64,000 nucleotides of DNA from Fen-1273 sp035516035 (GTDB lineage Bacteria; Bacteroidota; Ignavibacteria; UBA10030; UBA6906). This document shows, piece by piece, positions 7,732 to 16,538 of this stretch (its first letter is position 1; each line of letters opens with the position of its first letter). A program made the translations under genes and the position numbers. Where the stretch lies: contig DATJAS010000029.1 in the NCBI GenBank assembly GCA_035516035.1, forward strand, positions 1 through 64,000, given 5' to 3'. The notes below the pieces were generated by a model. It had not been told where the DNA came from and made no database searches. It worked only from the letters and a program-made list of their open reading frames with translations.

Positions 7732-9552
7732 ATGGGGAAGAGAATGCGTAGCTGCGCACTGGCAGTCTTGTGTCTTCTGACGGTTCGTGCGGGCGTTCAC
7801 GCACAGGCCCGATATGAGGTTACATACATTTCTCCGATACCGGGATCCCGCTTTATCCTCCCCGGCTCGAACATCATTATACGCGTCAGGGGCGGCATAA
7901 CGACTGACGCGGCCGACCGGTTCATCCGCAGCGTCCAGGGTGAAAGCACCGGCCCCCATCCCTTCAGCATTTCCCTTTCGGATGACGGGTGCACCGTCCT
8001 TTGCACCCCCTCCCGGCCATTTGCGCCCGGTGAGGGAGTTCTCGTCGAGGTGGACACGTCCACGATCTCGTGGGGAGAGTGCATCCGGACCGGAGATGAG
8101 TTTCGATTTACCATCACCCCCAGGCAAGAGCCGTATGTGAATCTCGCCTCGGCCCTTCGCGCGACGGAGTTTCCACCCGGGATTCCGCGGGCAGCCAGCC
8201 GACCGATGGCCGCGGGCGTGCCGGCGGACACAGGCGTGATTACCCCTCGGGTGAAAGTCCTCGTATCCGCTGCTACATCTCCCGGGTACCTGTTTCTGTC
8301 GAATCTCCAGTCTGCGCCTACCGATATCCCGGCGCTCCTGATACTCCGCAATGATGGAACGCCGGTTTTTGCCCGCGATATGTTCGGCGACGCGCATGAC
8401 TTCAAACTGCAGCCGAACGGGCAGCTGACATACGAAGACGCTGTGCCGGGTGCGTTCTATGTTATGGACAGCACGCTCACGGTCGTTGACTCGATTCGAT
8501 GCGGTAACGGCTATCCCACTGATGACCATGAACTTCGCCTCCTGCCCAACGGCCATTGGCTGTTACTCGGAATCGACCCCGAGCCCGTTGACATGTCGGC
8601 CGTCGTCCCCGGAGGGTTGCCCACGGCGACGGTGTTCGGTTGCATCATCCAGGAACTTGACAGTCAGAAGAACGTCGTGTTCCAATGGCGAAGCTGGGAT
8701 CACTTTAAAATCACGGACGCACAGAATGTCGACATGACCGCTCCCACAGTCGATTATGTCCACGGCAACGCGCTGGACGTCGAGTCGGATGGCAACATTC
8801 TCTTGTCGAGCCGGCATCTCAGCGAAATCACGAAAATCGACCGATCGACTGGCGGGATCATCTGGCGCATGGGGGGTGCGAACAACCAGTTCACGTTTGT
8901 CAACGATTCAATCGGGTTCAACTACCAGCACGCGGTCAGATGGCTTCCCAACGGGCACATCATCTTCTTTGATAACGGCGATTTTCACAATCCTCCCTTT
9001 TCGCGGGCGGTGGAGTACTCGGTGGACGAAAACAGGAAGGTTGCGACACTTGTGTGGCAATACCGGCACGTGCCCGACATCCTGGGTTTTGCCATGGGCT
9101 ATGTCCAGCGGCTTGAAAATGGCAACACGTTGATCGGCTGGGGAGCAGCCACGCCGACAGTAACGGAATTGGCGCGGAACGGTGCAAAGGTTTATGAGAT
9201 GTCATTTGACTCGACGGTGTACAGCTACCGGGCGTACCGATTTGACTGGCATCCCGCTCCCGCGCCTGCGGCGGCGGATCAGGCCGAGTCGCGGTATTCG
9301 CTCGAGCAGAACTACCCAAATCCGTTCAATCCCTCAACCATCATCCGGTTTACGACGCCGGCAGAGTCTCACGTGACGCTTGATGTGTTCAATATTACCG
9401 GGCAGCATGTGGCGACGCTCATCGACGATGAGATGCCCGGCGGAGTGCACACGGCTCGCTTCACTCCCACGACGCTTGCGAGCGGCGTGTATTTCTATCG
9501 CCTGCGGGCGGGGAGCTACGTGGCCACGAAGTCATTCCTCTACCTGAAATAG
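7732..9552 (+). CDS. Secreted arylsulfotransferase-like protein with C-terminal sorting domain
   Basis: The 606-residue protein has a signal peptide (SCALAVLCLLTVRAGVHAQ), an N-terminal beta domain (about 25-140), and a propeller-like region (about 180-500) with repeated arylsulfotransferase-type segments: HDFKLQPNGQLTYED, DDHELRLLPNGHWLLLG, DYVHGNALDVESDGNILLS, GGIIWRMGG and YQHAVRWLPNGHIIFFDNG. These resemble the ASST families PF05935/PF14269, whose members move sulfate between phenols. The last 80 residues are a sorting domain (NYPNPFNPSTIIRF ... LASGVYFYRLRAGSY). Start choices at 7732 and 7744 are both plausible, the second with GGGGAAGAG upstream. Confidence 0.8.
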   Translation: MGKRMRSCALAVLCLLTVRAGVHAQARYEVTYISPIPGSRFILPGSNIIIRVRGGITTDAADRFIRSVQGESTGPHPFSISLSDDGCTVLCTPSRPFAPGEGVLVEVDTSTISWGECIRTGDEFRFTITPRQEPYVNLASALRATEFPPGIPRAASRPMAAGVPADTGVITPRVKVLVSAATSPGYLFLSNLQSAPTDIPALLILRNDGTPVFARDMFGDAHDFKLQPNGQLTYEDAVPGAFYVMDSTLTVVDSIRCGNGYPTDDHELRLLPNGHWLLLGIDPEPVDMSAVVPGGLPTATVFGCIIQELDSQKNVVFQWRSWDHFKITDAQNVDMTAPTVDYVHGNALDVESDGNILLSSRHLSEITKIDRSTGGIIWRMGGANNQFTFVNDSIGFNYQHAVRWLPNGHIIFFDNGDFHNPPFSRAVEYSVDENRKVATLVWQYRHVPDILGFAMGYVQRLENGNTLIGWGAATPTVTELARNGAKVYEMSFDSTVYSYRAYRFDWHPAPAPAAADQAESRYSLEQNYPNPFNPSTIIRFTTPAESHVTLDVFNITGQHVATLIDDEMPGGVHTARFTPTTLASGVYFYRLRAGSYVATKSFLYLK

Positions 9553-9849
9553 ACGGTATATTCAAAAAGCGTCAGGGGACTCAAAAGAAGCATGAGGACT
9601 CCTGCGCGAAGACAGAAAACTCGCCGCCAGGGGCTCTCCCTGCCGGGGTTCTGTGCGAAACGGATTCCCTGCCACATAATGGCGACTGTCCACGCGTCTT
9701 CCCTCCTGCCAACCCGTTGTCCTCAAACCTGTTAAGGGAAAGACAGACGCCGGGCGTGCACAATCGTGGCACCCCTCCGGCTGCAAGCTTCACATCGTTC
9801 GCACCGATAACTGCTTGAAAATCAGCTCATTGAATCTCCTCCCGGCGGT
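9553..9849. other. Intergenic stretch without recognised gene
   Basis: Between the arylsulfotransferase-like gene and the next promoter there are about 300 bases with no supported reading frame, no clear terminator and no copy of the palindromic repeat family. Confidence 0.5.
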
Positions 9850-9865
9850 TGGCACTGTTTTCGCA
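9850..9865 (+). promoter_or_regulatory. Candidate sigma-54 promoter for the small exported protein
   Basis: TGGCACTGTTTTCGCA matches the sigma-54 consensus TGGCACG-N4-TTGCA at ten of twelve fixed positions, with the GG and GC elements correctly spaced. The gene start at 9911 is 45 bases downstream, and a sigma-54 activator is encoded at 5926. Confidence 0.5.
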
Positions 9866-9910
9866 GGTGATGCGTGGGGTCAGCAAACCAACAACAGGGG
9901 AGGGGAAGGT

Positions 9911-10342
9911 ATGAAGCTGCGAAATGTTCTCGTGACCACGGCGGTGCTCGCCGCACTTTCGGCAGGCGCGTCGGTCCAGGCACAGCCCGATGAGGCGCGT
10001 TACCGCTCGTACGACTTCGACAGGCTGATGAGATCGTTTGATGCCTCGCTCAGGAGCGACGTCCCGGGCGTTGTCGAGTCAACGATCTACAACCTCGTCG
10101 AGTACAAGAGCTTCTTCCCGAACAGGCAGTACGGCCGACTCGTGGAATCGCTCGACAGGGTCGCGCGCTCGGGCGCCGACTCGACGATCGCGTACAAGGC
10201 TCGCCTTGCGGGGCTCTATCTCGCGTACGGATCCCCCCTGAGCGATGTCAGGGTCTTCACGCCGTACGACCACGAGGGGGCCTTCAAGCTGGTCTCCGAG
10301 CAGCTCGAACGAAAATTCCTCATTACGAGCGTGAGCCAGTAA
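9911..10342 (+). CDS. Small exported protein of unknown function
   Basis: The 143-residue product has a signal peptide (MKLRNVLVTTAVLAALSAGASVQAQ) and a helical, charged mature part rich in Arg, Asp and Ser (YDFDRLMRSFDASLRSD, GVVESTIYNLVEYKSFFP). It ends EQLERKFLITSVSQ. No family is recognised. The start has a strong GGGGAGGGGAAGG site directly upstream. A sigma-54 promoter candidate precedes it, so it may be made under a specific stress or nutrient condition. Confidence 0.75.
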   Translation: MKLRNVLVTTAVLAALSAGASVQAQPDEARYRSYDFDRLMRSFDASLRSDVPGVVESTIYNLVEYKSFFPNRQYGRLVESLDRVARSGADSTIAYKARLAGLYLAYGSPLSDVRVFTPYDHEGAFKLVSEQLERKFLITSVSQ

Positions 10343-10354
10343 TACCGCGCCGTC

Positions 10355-12679
10355 TTAAGGCGTGGCAATCTTGCGCTTTGAGAGCACCTCGTTCAGCAGC
10401 GCGAGCAGCTTCCGCGCCGTGTACGGTTTTGTCAAGAAGGCGTCCGCCCCGGAATCTGTGGCGCGCGTCGTCTGCGCGTCCCCTGCGAAGCCGGAATTCG
10501 CGATGATGACGGCTTCCGGATTCAGTTTCCTGATGGCGCGGATCGTCGCCATCCCGTCCATGAAGGGCATGACCATGTCTGTGATCGTGGCGTCGATGCT
10601 CTCCCTGTGCTCGGCGTACACGGCGATCGCGTGTGTCCCGTCGACCGCAGTCAGGACGTTGTAGCCCCCCGCCTCCAGCGTCTCCTTTGTCACCTCGCGG
10701 ATGCTCGCCTCGTCGTCGACGACCAGGATCAGCTCGCCGCTCCCTCGTGGCGGAGCGGCCTCCTCGGGCCGGCTCCCCGCCTCCTGCGCGCCGGCGGGGA
10801 GCGCCGGAAGGTAGGTCCTGAATGTGGAGCCCTTTCCCATCTCGCTGTAGACAGTGATGAACCCGCCGTGTCCCTTGACGATGGCGAGACAGGTCGACAG
10901 GCCCAGCCCGGTCCCGCGCCCCACCTCCTTTGTCGTGAAAAACGGCTCAAATATTCTCTCCAGCGTGTGCGGTGCAATCCCGGTGCCGGTGTCTGCCACG
11001 GACAGGCAGACGTGCGGGCCCGTTTTCGCCTCGATGTTCATGCGGGTGTAGTTGGCGTCCAGCACCACGTTCTCGGCGGACACCGTCAGGAGACCTCCGT
11101 CCGGCATGGCATCGCGGGCGTTCACACAGAGATTCAGCATCACCTGGTGCATCTGCGTCGGATCGGCGGAAATCGTCCAGAGGTCCTTCGCGATCGCCGA
11201 CCGCAGTGCGATGGACTTGGGAAACGTCTCCTCCGCGATCTTCAGGACCTCCTTGATAAAGTGCCTGGGTTGCAGCGTGATGCGCTCCCCTTTCATGCCG
11301 CGTCCGAACGCCAGCACCTGCCTGACGATGGCCGAGCCGCGTTTGACGGACGATTCGACCGTGTCCAGGAGCTTCTGGTCGCGCGCCCCCGGCAGCTTCT
11401 TGCGGAGCATCTCGATCGACATGAGAATGGGGGAGAGCACGTTGTTGAGGTCGTGCGCGATGCCGCTGGCGAGCGTGCCGAGGCTTTCCATTCTCTGGGA
11501 ACGGAGGAGCTGCTGGTCGATCGCCTTCTTCTCCGTGACGTCCCTCGAGACCACGAGCACGTTGATGACGTTCCCGTTGCCGTCCTTGATGGTGCTCGCC
11601 TGCGATTCGATGTGGCGGATGCGCCCGTCGGCGGCGATAAACCGGTATTCCGTCCGCTGGCCGACGCCCGTCCGCACGGTCTCGCGGAAGATCTGTCCGA
11701 CCCTGTCCCTGTCGTCGGGGTGGATCTCCTGGAATGAATCGGAGCCGCGGAGCGACTCCTGGTCAGGGATCAGCATGCCGTACGAGGGACTGTTGTACAC
11801 GCGCTTTCCGTCCCTGTCCAGGAGCGCGATCATATCCGACACGTTCTCGGAGATCATCCGGAACTGTTCTTCCCTCTGGCGGAGGCTCTCTTCGGCCTGC
11901 TTCCGCTGCGTGATGTCCTCCACGGTGCCTTCGTACCAGAGGATCTTCCCTTCGGGGCTGCGGACGGCGCGGGCGTTCTCCCGCACCACGATGGAAGCGC
12001 CGTCGGCCTTGATCCACACGGCCTCGCGCCCGCGGATGACGCCTTCCCGCTCCAGTTCCTCTTTGAAGTCGCTCCTGACGTACGTCGGGTGGAACCCGTC
12101 CTGCTCGAGATTGCGTGCCCGGAGGTCATCCGACGACGCGTACCCCAGCATAGCGCAGAGCGCGGGGTTCGCCATCACGATCTCCCCCTCCGGTGTGGTC
12201 CGGTACAGGCCGAGCACCGCGTCTTCAAAGAGCGTCCTGAACCGTTCCTCCCCCTCCCGCAGGCGCTCCTCGGCGCGTCTGCGCTCCGTGACGTCGTGGA
12301 TGATCGAAAGGAGGAGAGGCTTCCTGTCGTCGGTGAACGGACCGCTGTAAATCTCGACGTCGCGGATCTCCCCCGAGGCGACCCGGTGCTTGACGAGGAA
12401 GTAGTCCCTCTCCTTCAGGGTCGCTTCCTGCATGTCGGAAGCGATTTTTGCCGTGATGCCCGGGTTGATATTCGCCACGGGCATCCCGCACATTTCTTCA
12501 TGGGTGTAGCCGTAAAACCTGCAGGCGGTCGCGTTGGCGTCGACGATCCGCCGCGCCTCGGGGTCGACGACCAGCATGATCGCGCGGTTGTTCTCGAAGA
12601 TCCCGCGATACATACCGGTCCGCCAGCGGGCTTCGCCCCCGCCTGCGGCCCCTTCCTCCTCAGTTTTCATATCGCTCAT
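10355..12679 (-). CDS. Hybrid sensor histidine kinase with three PAS domains and a receiver
   Basis: The 774-residue soluble protein contains three PAS/PAC units (about residues 20-130, 140-258 and 265-380, each ending in a DVTERRR, DITQRKQ or DVTEKK motif), a HisKA domain with H409 in SGIAHDLNNVLSP, an HATPase domain (VNARDAM, DTGTGI, GTGLGLST) and a C-terminal receiver with ILVVDDE, phospho-acceptor in ITDMVMP and KPYTARKLL. Its kinase-receiver half is a clear paralog of the protein at 25050. The stop codon and the last residues (KIATP) lie in a partial copy of the palindromic repeat. The ATG at 12679 is preferred over an upstream GTG at 12697, though its ribosome site is weak. Confidence 0.9.
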   Translation of the reverse strand: MSDMKTEEEGAAGGGEARWRTGMYRGIFENNRAIMLVVDPEARRIVDANATACRFYGYTHEEMCGMPVANINPGITAKIASDMQEATLKERDYFLVKHRVASGEIRDVEIYSGPFTDDRKPLLLSIIHDVTERRRAEERLREGEERFRTLFEDAVLGLYRTTPEGEIVMANPALCAMLGYASSDDLRARNLEQDGFHPTYVRSDFKEELEREGVIRGREAVWIKADGASIVVRENARAVRSPEGKILWYEGTVEDITQRKQAEESLRQREEQFRMISENVSDMIALLDRDGKRVYNSPSYGMLIPDQESLRGSDSFQEIHPDDRDRVGQIFRETVRTGVGQRTEYRFIAADGRIRHIESQASTIKDGNGNVINVLVVSRDVTEKKAIDQQLLRSQRMESLGTLASGIAHDLNNVLSPILMSIEMLRKKLPGARDQKLLDTVESSVKRGSAIVRQVLAFGRGMKGERITLQPRHFIKEVLKIAEETFPKSIALRSAIAKDLWTISADPTQMHQVMLNLCVNARDAMPDGGLLTVSAENVVLDANYTRMNIEAKTGPHVCLSVADTGTGIAPHTLERIFEPFFTTKEVGRGTGLGLSTCLAIVKGHGGFITVYSEMGKGSTFRTYLPALPAGAQEAGSRPEEAAPPRGSGELILVVDDEASIREVTKETLEAGGYNVLTAVDGTHAIAVYAEHRESIDATITDMVMPFMDGMATIRAIRKLNPEAVIIANSGFAGDAQTTRATDSGADAFLTKPYTARKLLALLNEVLSKRKIATP

Positions 12680-12717
12680 GCCCGCCGCCTGATGCACGCT
12701 CTGGATGGGCCCTGTTG

Positions 12718-12733
12718 AGCAAGAAACATACCA
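12718..12733 (-). promoter_or_regulatory. Candidate sigma-54 promoter of the three-PAS hybrid kinase
   Basis: On the minus strand TGGTATGTTTCTTGCT fits the sigma-54 pattern TGGyAyG-N4-TTGCW with one clear deviation. It lies about 37 bases upstream of the kinase ATG at 12679, a normal distance. Confidence 0.55.
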
Positions 12734-12871
12734 CGCGCGCCACGGGACGTTTGCGGGAAAAACCTGTCCCCGTGCACGTCCGGCGTACCCCGGCCTGGTT
12801 AAATGTGTGCAGGTGTCCGAATCTGCCTCCCGGGTGTTCCTGGTCCTGGAATTTGCTCAAATGAGGTCAAT

Positions 12872-12900
12872 TTGACTGTCTCCGGATCATCCTCTATACT
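12872..12900 (+). promoter_or_regulatory. Sigma-70 type promoter, probably leaderless
   Basis: TTGACT (12872-12877) and TATACT (12895-12900) are separated by exactly 17 bases. The ATG of the FHA/transglycosylase gene is at 12910, only nine bases after the -10 box, so the transcript would start at or within about three bases of the start codon. No ribosome-binding site is present. Confidence 0.65.
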
Positions 12901-12909
12901 CTTGGTACC

Positions 12910-14382
12910 ATGCCCCCCGACCAGACAGCGCCGGCACCTCAGGTCCACGTCCGTGTGAAGCGCGGGAACCTCCTCACCCGCGAGCTGACGTTCGGCGCTT
13001 CATTCTCGCTCGGCCGCGCCGACGGCTGCTCGATGCAGTTCGCGGATGAGAACGTCAGTTCCTGGCACGCATCCGTCTCGTGGGAAAACGGGGCCTGGCG
13101 CCTCGTCGACCTGATGAGCACGAACGGCGTCTATGTCGGGAGGAAGCGGATTGAGAATCGCGTTCCGCTCCCCCTGGACAGGGAGGTGAGGCTGGGACGG
13201 CGGGGGCCCGTGCTGCAGTTTACACTCGGGGAGAACCCGGCCCCGACGCCCGCCGGTGAAGAGGGTGCAATGCCGAGGACACAGGTGATCAGGCGATATC
13301 TCGAGGGAACCGCCGGAGGGAGAGTCGGAGAGAGGACCATACTGATCAGGGAAGCCTTCCGCACCGTACGCCGGCGGTATCGCGCGACCTACTGGGGGGC
13401 GCTCGGTGCGGCACTCCTCCTCCTTGCAGGCGCCGGTGTGATCATCCTGCAATACCGGGACCGCGTCGAGCACCTGCAGAAGCTCCATGCAACCGCTGCG
13501 GAAGTCTTTTACACGGCGAAGGCGATGGAGCTGCAGATCGCGCGGCTGCGAGCGGAGGTGGAGAAGACCAACGATGCGGCATTCCGCCGGGCCTGGGAAG
13601 AAAAGGAAGGAGAGGAGCGGAAGCTGCAGGCGAGCTATATCGATTTCCTGGACGACCTGGGCATCTCGCAACAGAAGCTTTCCCCCGAAGACTGGCTGAT
13701 TTACCGCGTGGCCCGCATCTTCGGGGAATGCGACGTGAGCATGCCGGCGGAGTTCATGGAGAAGGTGAAGGAATACATCCGCCTGTGGCAGCGCGGTCAC
13801 CGCCTCGCCCGGGCCGTCGAGCGGGGGGGGAGAGACAGCGTCGCGGACGTGATCGCGGAAATCCTCCTCCGGTACGACCTCCCCCCCCAGTTTCTCTACC
13901 TCGCCGTGCAGGAAAGCGGTCTCGACTCTCTGGAGTGCGGGCCGGAGACCCGCTCGGGCATTGCCAAGGGAATGTGGCAATTCATCCCGAAGACTGCCTG
14001 GAAGTACGGGCTCCAGACCGGGCCGCTGATCGATCTGCGGCGTCCCGACCCGAGGGATGATCGGCAGCATTTCAGGCAATCCACCGAGGCGGCGGCGCGC
14101 TACCTGCGCGACCTGTACGACAACGAGGCGCAGGCGTCAGGGCTCCTGGTGATGGCGTGCTACAACTGGGACGAGGCGAAGATTCACGACATGCTGAACG
14201 CAATGCCGGAGGACCCGCGACAGAGGAATTTCTGGAACTTGCTCGCCCGCCACACGCTGCCCGACGAGACCTACAACTACGTCTTCTACATTATCTCGGC
14301 GGCGGTCATCGGGGAGAACCCGCGCCTCTTCGGATTCGATTTCGACAGTCCCCTTGCCCGCTACAGCGCCGCCGTTCCGTGA
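12910..14382 (+). CDS. FHA domain / transmembrane / lytic transglycosylase fusion
   Basis: The 490-residue protein has an N-terminal FHA domain (about residues 12-105; SLGR at 33-36, SSWHA at 50-54, STNG at 70-73), which in this family binds phosphothreonine. A single transmembrane helix follows (about 162-182), then a coiled coil (about 185-245), then a lysozyme-like SLT domain (about 290-440) with catalytic E335 in YLAVQESGLDS and GMWQFIPKTA. With a cytosolic FHA the transglycosylase would face the periplasm, so the protein could couple Ser/Thr phosphorylation to cell-wall cleavage. The orientation is an inference. Confidence 0.85.
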   Translation: MPPDQTAPAPQVHVRVKRGNLLTRELTFGASFSLGRADGCSMQFADENVSSWHASVSWENGAWRLVDLMSTNGVYVGRKRIENRVPLPLDREVRLGRRGPVLQFTLGENPAPTPAGEEGAMPRTQVIRRYLEGTAGGRVGERTILIREAFRTVRRRYRATYWGALGAALLLLAGAGVIILQYRDRVEHLQKLHATAAEVFYTAKAMELQIARLRAEVEKTNDAAFRRAWEEKEGEERKLQASYIDFLDDLGISQQKLSPEDWLIYRVARIFGECDVSMPAEFMEKVKEYIRLWQRGHRLARAVERGGRDSVADVIAEILLRYDLPPQFLYLAVQESGLDSLECGPETRSGIAKGMWQFIPKTAWKYGLQTGPLIDLRRPDPRDDRQHFRQSTEAAARYLRDLYDNEAQASGLLVMACYNWDEAKIHDMLNAMPEDPRQRNFWNLLARHTLPDETYNYVFYIISAAVIGENPRLFGFDFDSPLARYSAAVP

Positions 14383-14413
14383 CGCAACCCCGTCATCCCG
14401 ACCTGACACGCCT

Positions 14414-14474
14414 GTCATTGCGAGGGGCGCCTGTGGCGCCCAAGGCGCCACCGAAGGCGCCCCGAGGCAATCTC
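14414..14474 (+). repeat. Dispersed palindromic repeat at the end of the M61 peptidase gene
   Basis: The element runs from GTCATTGCGAGGGGCGCC to GGCGCCCCGAGGCAATCTC with a partial internal duplication of the GGCGCC core. Its last bases (TGAGATTGC on the minus strand) provide the stop codon of the M61 peptidase gene. Confidence 0.8.
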
Positions 14475-16359
14475 ACCCCCCCGCCTTCGGCGCGATGATG
14501 GCTTTCAGCAGGTCGGGCCGCGACGTGATCCGCTCGAGGTAGGGATAGCGCTCGCCGCCGTGGTAGTCGATCGTGTACGTCGAGACGTAGTCGCCGTTCT
14601 GCGCGATGATCTGCATCGGCGCCGTGGCTTTCGCCGCCAGGCGGATCGCGTCCCGGACCACGTATCTCGTGTACCGTTTCCCGTCCACGGCAATGAGCGT
14701 CATCCCGGGGGCAAGCCCGGCCTTCGCCAGCGGCGTGCCCGGGATGACGTCGATGAGCATCCCTTCCTCGTTCACCGTCGCGCCGAGCGAATACCTGATG
14801 TCCGTCACGCGCCGGACCTCCTCGAAGTCCTTCTGAAGCGCGTCCAGCGTGTCGCGGTAGGCAAGTCGCCAGCCGGCGCGTTCAATGCCCTCAAGCGGCG
14901 CGCGGGGGTTGAGCGAAGTCAGCCTTCCCCTGAGATACGACGCCCAGTCGTACGGCGCGACGTCATTGAGCGTCCTGACGACGTCGTCGAACGTGTAGGG
15001 CCTGGTGAGCGGCGGGGTGTCCGATCCTCCGTGGAACTCGCGGCAGAAGTCGTCCATCGATTTGCTGCCGTGCGTCCGCTCCCTGATGATGCCGTCAACG
15101 TCAAGCCAGATCAGGTTTCCCTCGTCGTAGTAGTCGACCGTCCTCCTGTATGATTCCCAGTCCTGCCTCGATTCGTAGAGGATCTGGGCGGCGTCGGCGG
15201 CGTCCTGGAGCGGCCTCCATGTCCGCCCGGGCCTGTTGTCAAGCTGCGCCGCGATCATTGCCATGTGCTCGCGGTACGTCTCCTGGCTCCAGAGACCGGA
15301 GCGGGCCGTGAGCAGGTTCCCAAGGTACTCGGTCAGCCCCTCGTACACCCAGAGGAGATCCCCCTTCATCGGCGTGGTGAAATCTCCCGTGGCGAGACCC
15401 TCCGGCCTCCGGTATTTCCCGTTCCACGAATGGACAAATTCGTGGGGGAGGAGCCCCGCCCTGAGCACCCTCATGCGGGGGTCGAGGATCGTCCGCTCTG
15501 CGACGCGGTCGTCGCTCGACTGGTGGTGCTCCAGTCCGAAGGACGCTACCTGGTCGCTGAGGGTATACAGGAAATCGTAATGGCGGTAGTGGTGCGCGCC
15601 GAAAAGCGCCGTGGCTTCACGAACCAGGTTCTGGTACTCCCTGACGAGGTCCGGCGGCGCCTCAATGGCCGCCTCCCCGTCTGAAGCGATGTCCAGGAAA
15701 TGGGGGATTCCCGTCCCGGCGCTGATGTCGATCCGGTTGACGAATTCCCCCGCCTGCACGGGGGAGTCCACCAGCATGTTGAGCGTGACGGGCTTGAAAT
15801 CCACTTTGTTCCCGTCCGTGCGTTCGGGCTCCAGTGCCGTGCCGATCTTCCACCCCGGGGGGAGTACCAGCGACGGTGTCACAATGATGCTATCGGGACG
15901 GGGCGAGGAGGGGTAGAGCACCACGGTATTCCAGCTCAGGACGACGAGGTGCGGCGAGGAATTTGCCCCGGCGGAGTATCCCCTGGCGATCGGGGAGAGT
16001 ATGTAATCGAACGCGACCCTTATCGATGTAAAGCCCCTCGGGACCTCGCAGCGAAAGCAATACATGTCCGCCAAATCGCGTCGCCACGGGATGGATCGGA
16101 CTGTGTCATCCGGTCCTTCGGTCGTGATATGGAGCCCCACAACGTCGACCACGGGGCCCGTCGGCCCGTGCTCGCCCGGTATCCACTCGGCATACCTCAG
16201 CGTGAGCGGGCCCGGTTGCACATCGATCACTTCGCTCGCATGCACGATTCTCCGCGGCGCCTCCGTCGCATCCACCGTGAGCCTGATGCCGGAGAGCGCC
16301 TGAGAGAGCGGCGTGGCAATACAAATGAGGAGGAGAAATACGGTTCGGCTCGACGGCAT
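14473..16359 (-). CDS. Exported M61-family aminopeptidase with PDZ domain
   Basis: The 628-residue protein has a signal peptide (RTVFLLLICIATPLSQALS), an N-terminal beta domain, and the M61 zinc site: GLEHHQSS near residue 275, H306-E-F-V-H310-SWNGKYRRPEGL and the third ligand region YEGLTEYLG about 25 residues later. A PDZ domain near the C-terminus includes LIDVIPGTPLAKAGLAPGM. M61 enzymes are periplasmic glycyl-type aminopeptidases. The length is as expected for the family, and the stop codon is formed by the adjacent repeat. Confidence 0.88.
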   Translation of the reverse strand: MPSSRTVFLLLICIATPLSQALSGIRLTVDATEAPRRIVHASEVIDVQPGPLTLRYAEWIPGEHGPTGPVVDVVGLHITTEGPDDTVRSIPWRRDLADMYCFRCEVPRGFTSIRVAFDYILSPIARGYSAGANSSPHLVVLSWNTVVLYPSSPRPDSIIVTPSLVLPPGWKIGTALEPERTDGNKVDFKPVTLNMLVDSPVQAGEFVNRIDISAGTGIPHFLDIASDGEAAIEAPPDLVREYQNLVREATALFGAHHYRHYDFLYTLSDQVASFGLEHHQSSDDRVAERTILDPRMRVLRAGLLPHEFVHSWNGKYRRPEGLATGDFTTPMKGDLLWVYEGLTEYLGNLLTARSGLWSQETYREHMAMIAAQLDNRPGRTWRPLQDAADAAQILYESRQDWESYRRTVDYYDEGNLIWLDVDGIIRERTHGSKSMDDFCREFHGGSDTPPLTRPYTFDDVVRTLNDVAPYDWASYLRGRLTSLNPRAPLEGIERAGWRLAYRDTLDALQKDFEEVRRVTDIRYSLGATVNEEGMLIDVIPGTPLAKAGLAPGMTLIAVDGKRYTRYVVRDAIRLAAKATAPMQIIAQNGDYVSTYTIDYHGGERYPYLERITSRPDLLKAIIAPKAGG

Positions 16360-16538
16360 GTGCGTCCCTTTCCAGTGAGGGATTAGCGAGGAGTGACTCT
16401 TTGTTGAACTGCGAAAAATGATAGATAAAATATCACTATGATGCCACTGATTTGACAGAATCCGGTGCGCCCGTTAGATTCTGGTATCCCCCGCTGAATC
16501 AACCCCTGAACGCCTGCACCAGTCGGCAGGAGGTTCCT

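Noticed and set aside
16305..16325. GGCGTGGCAATAC inside the M61 signal-peptide region as another repeat copy
   Set aside because: Only about a dozen bases match, inside a normal signal peptide; chance similarity is likely.
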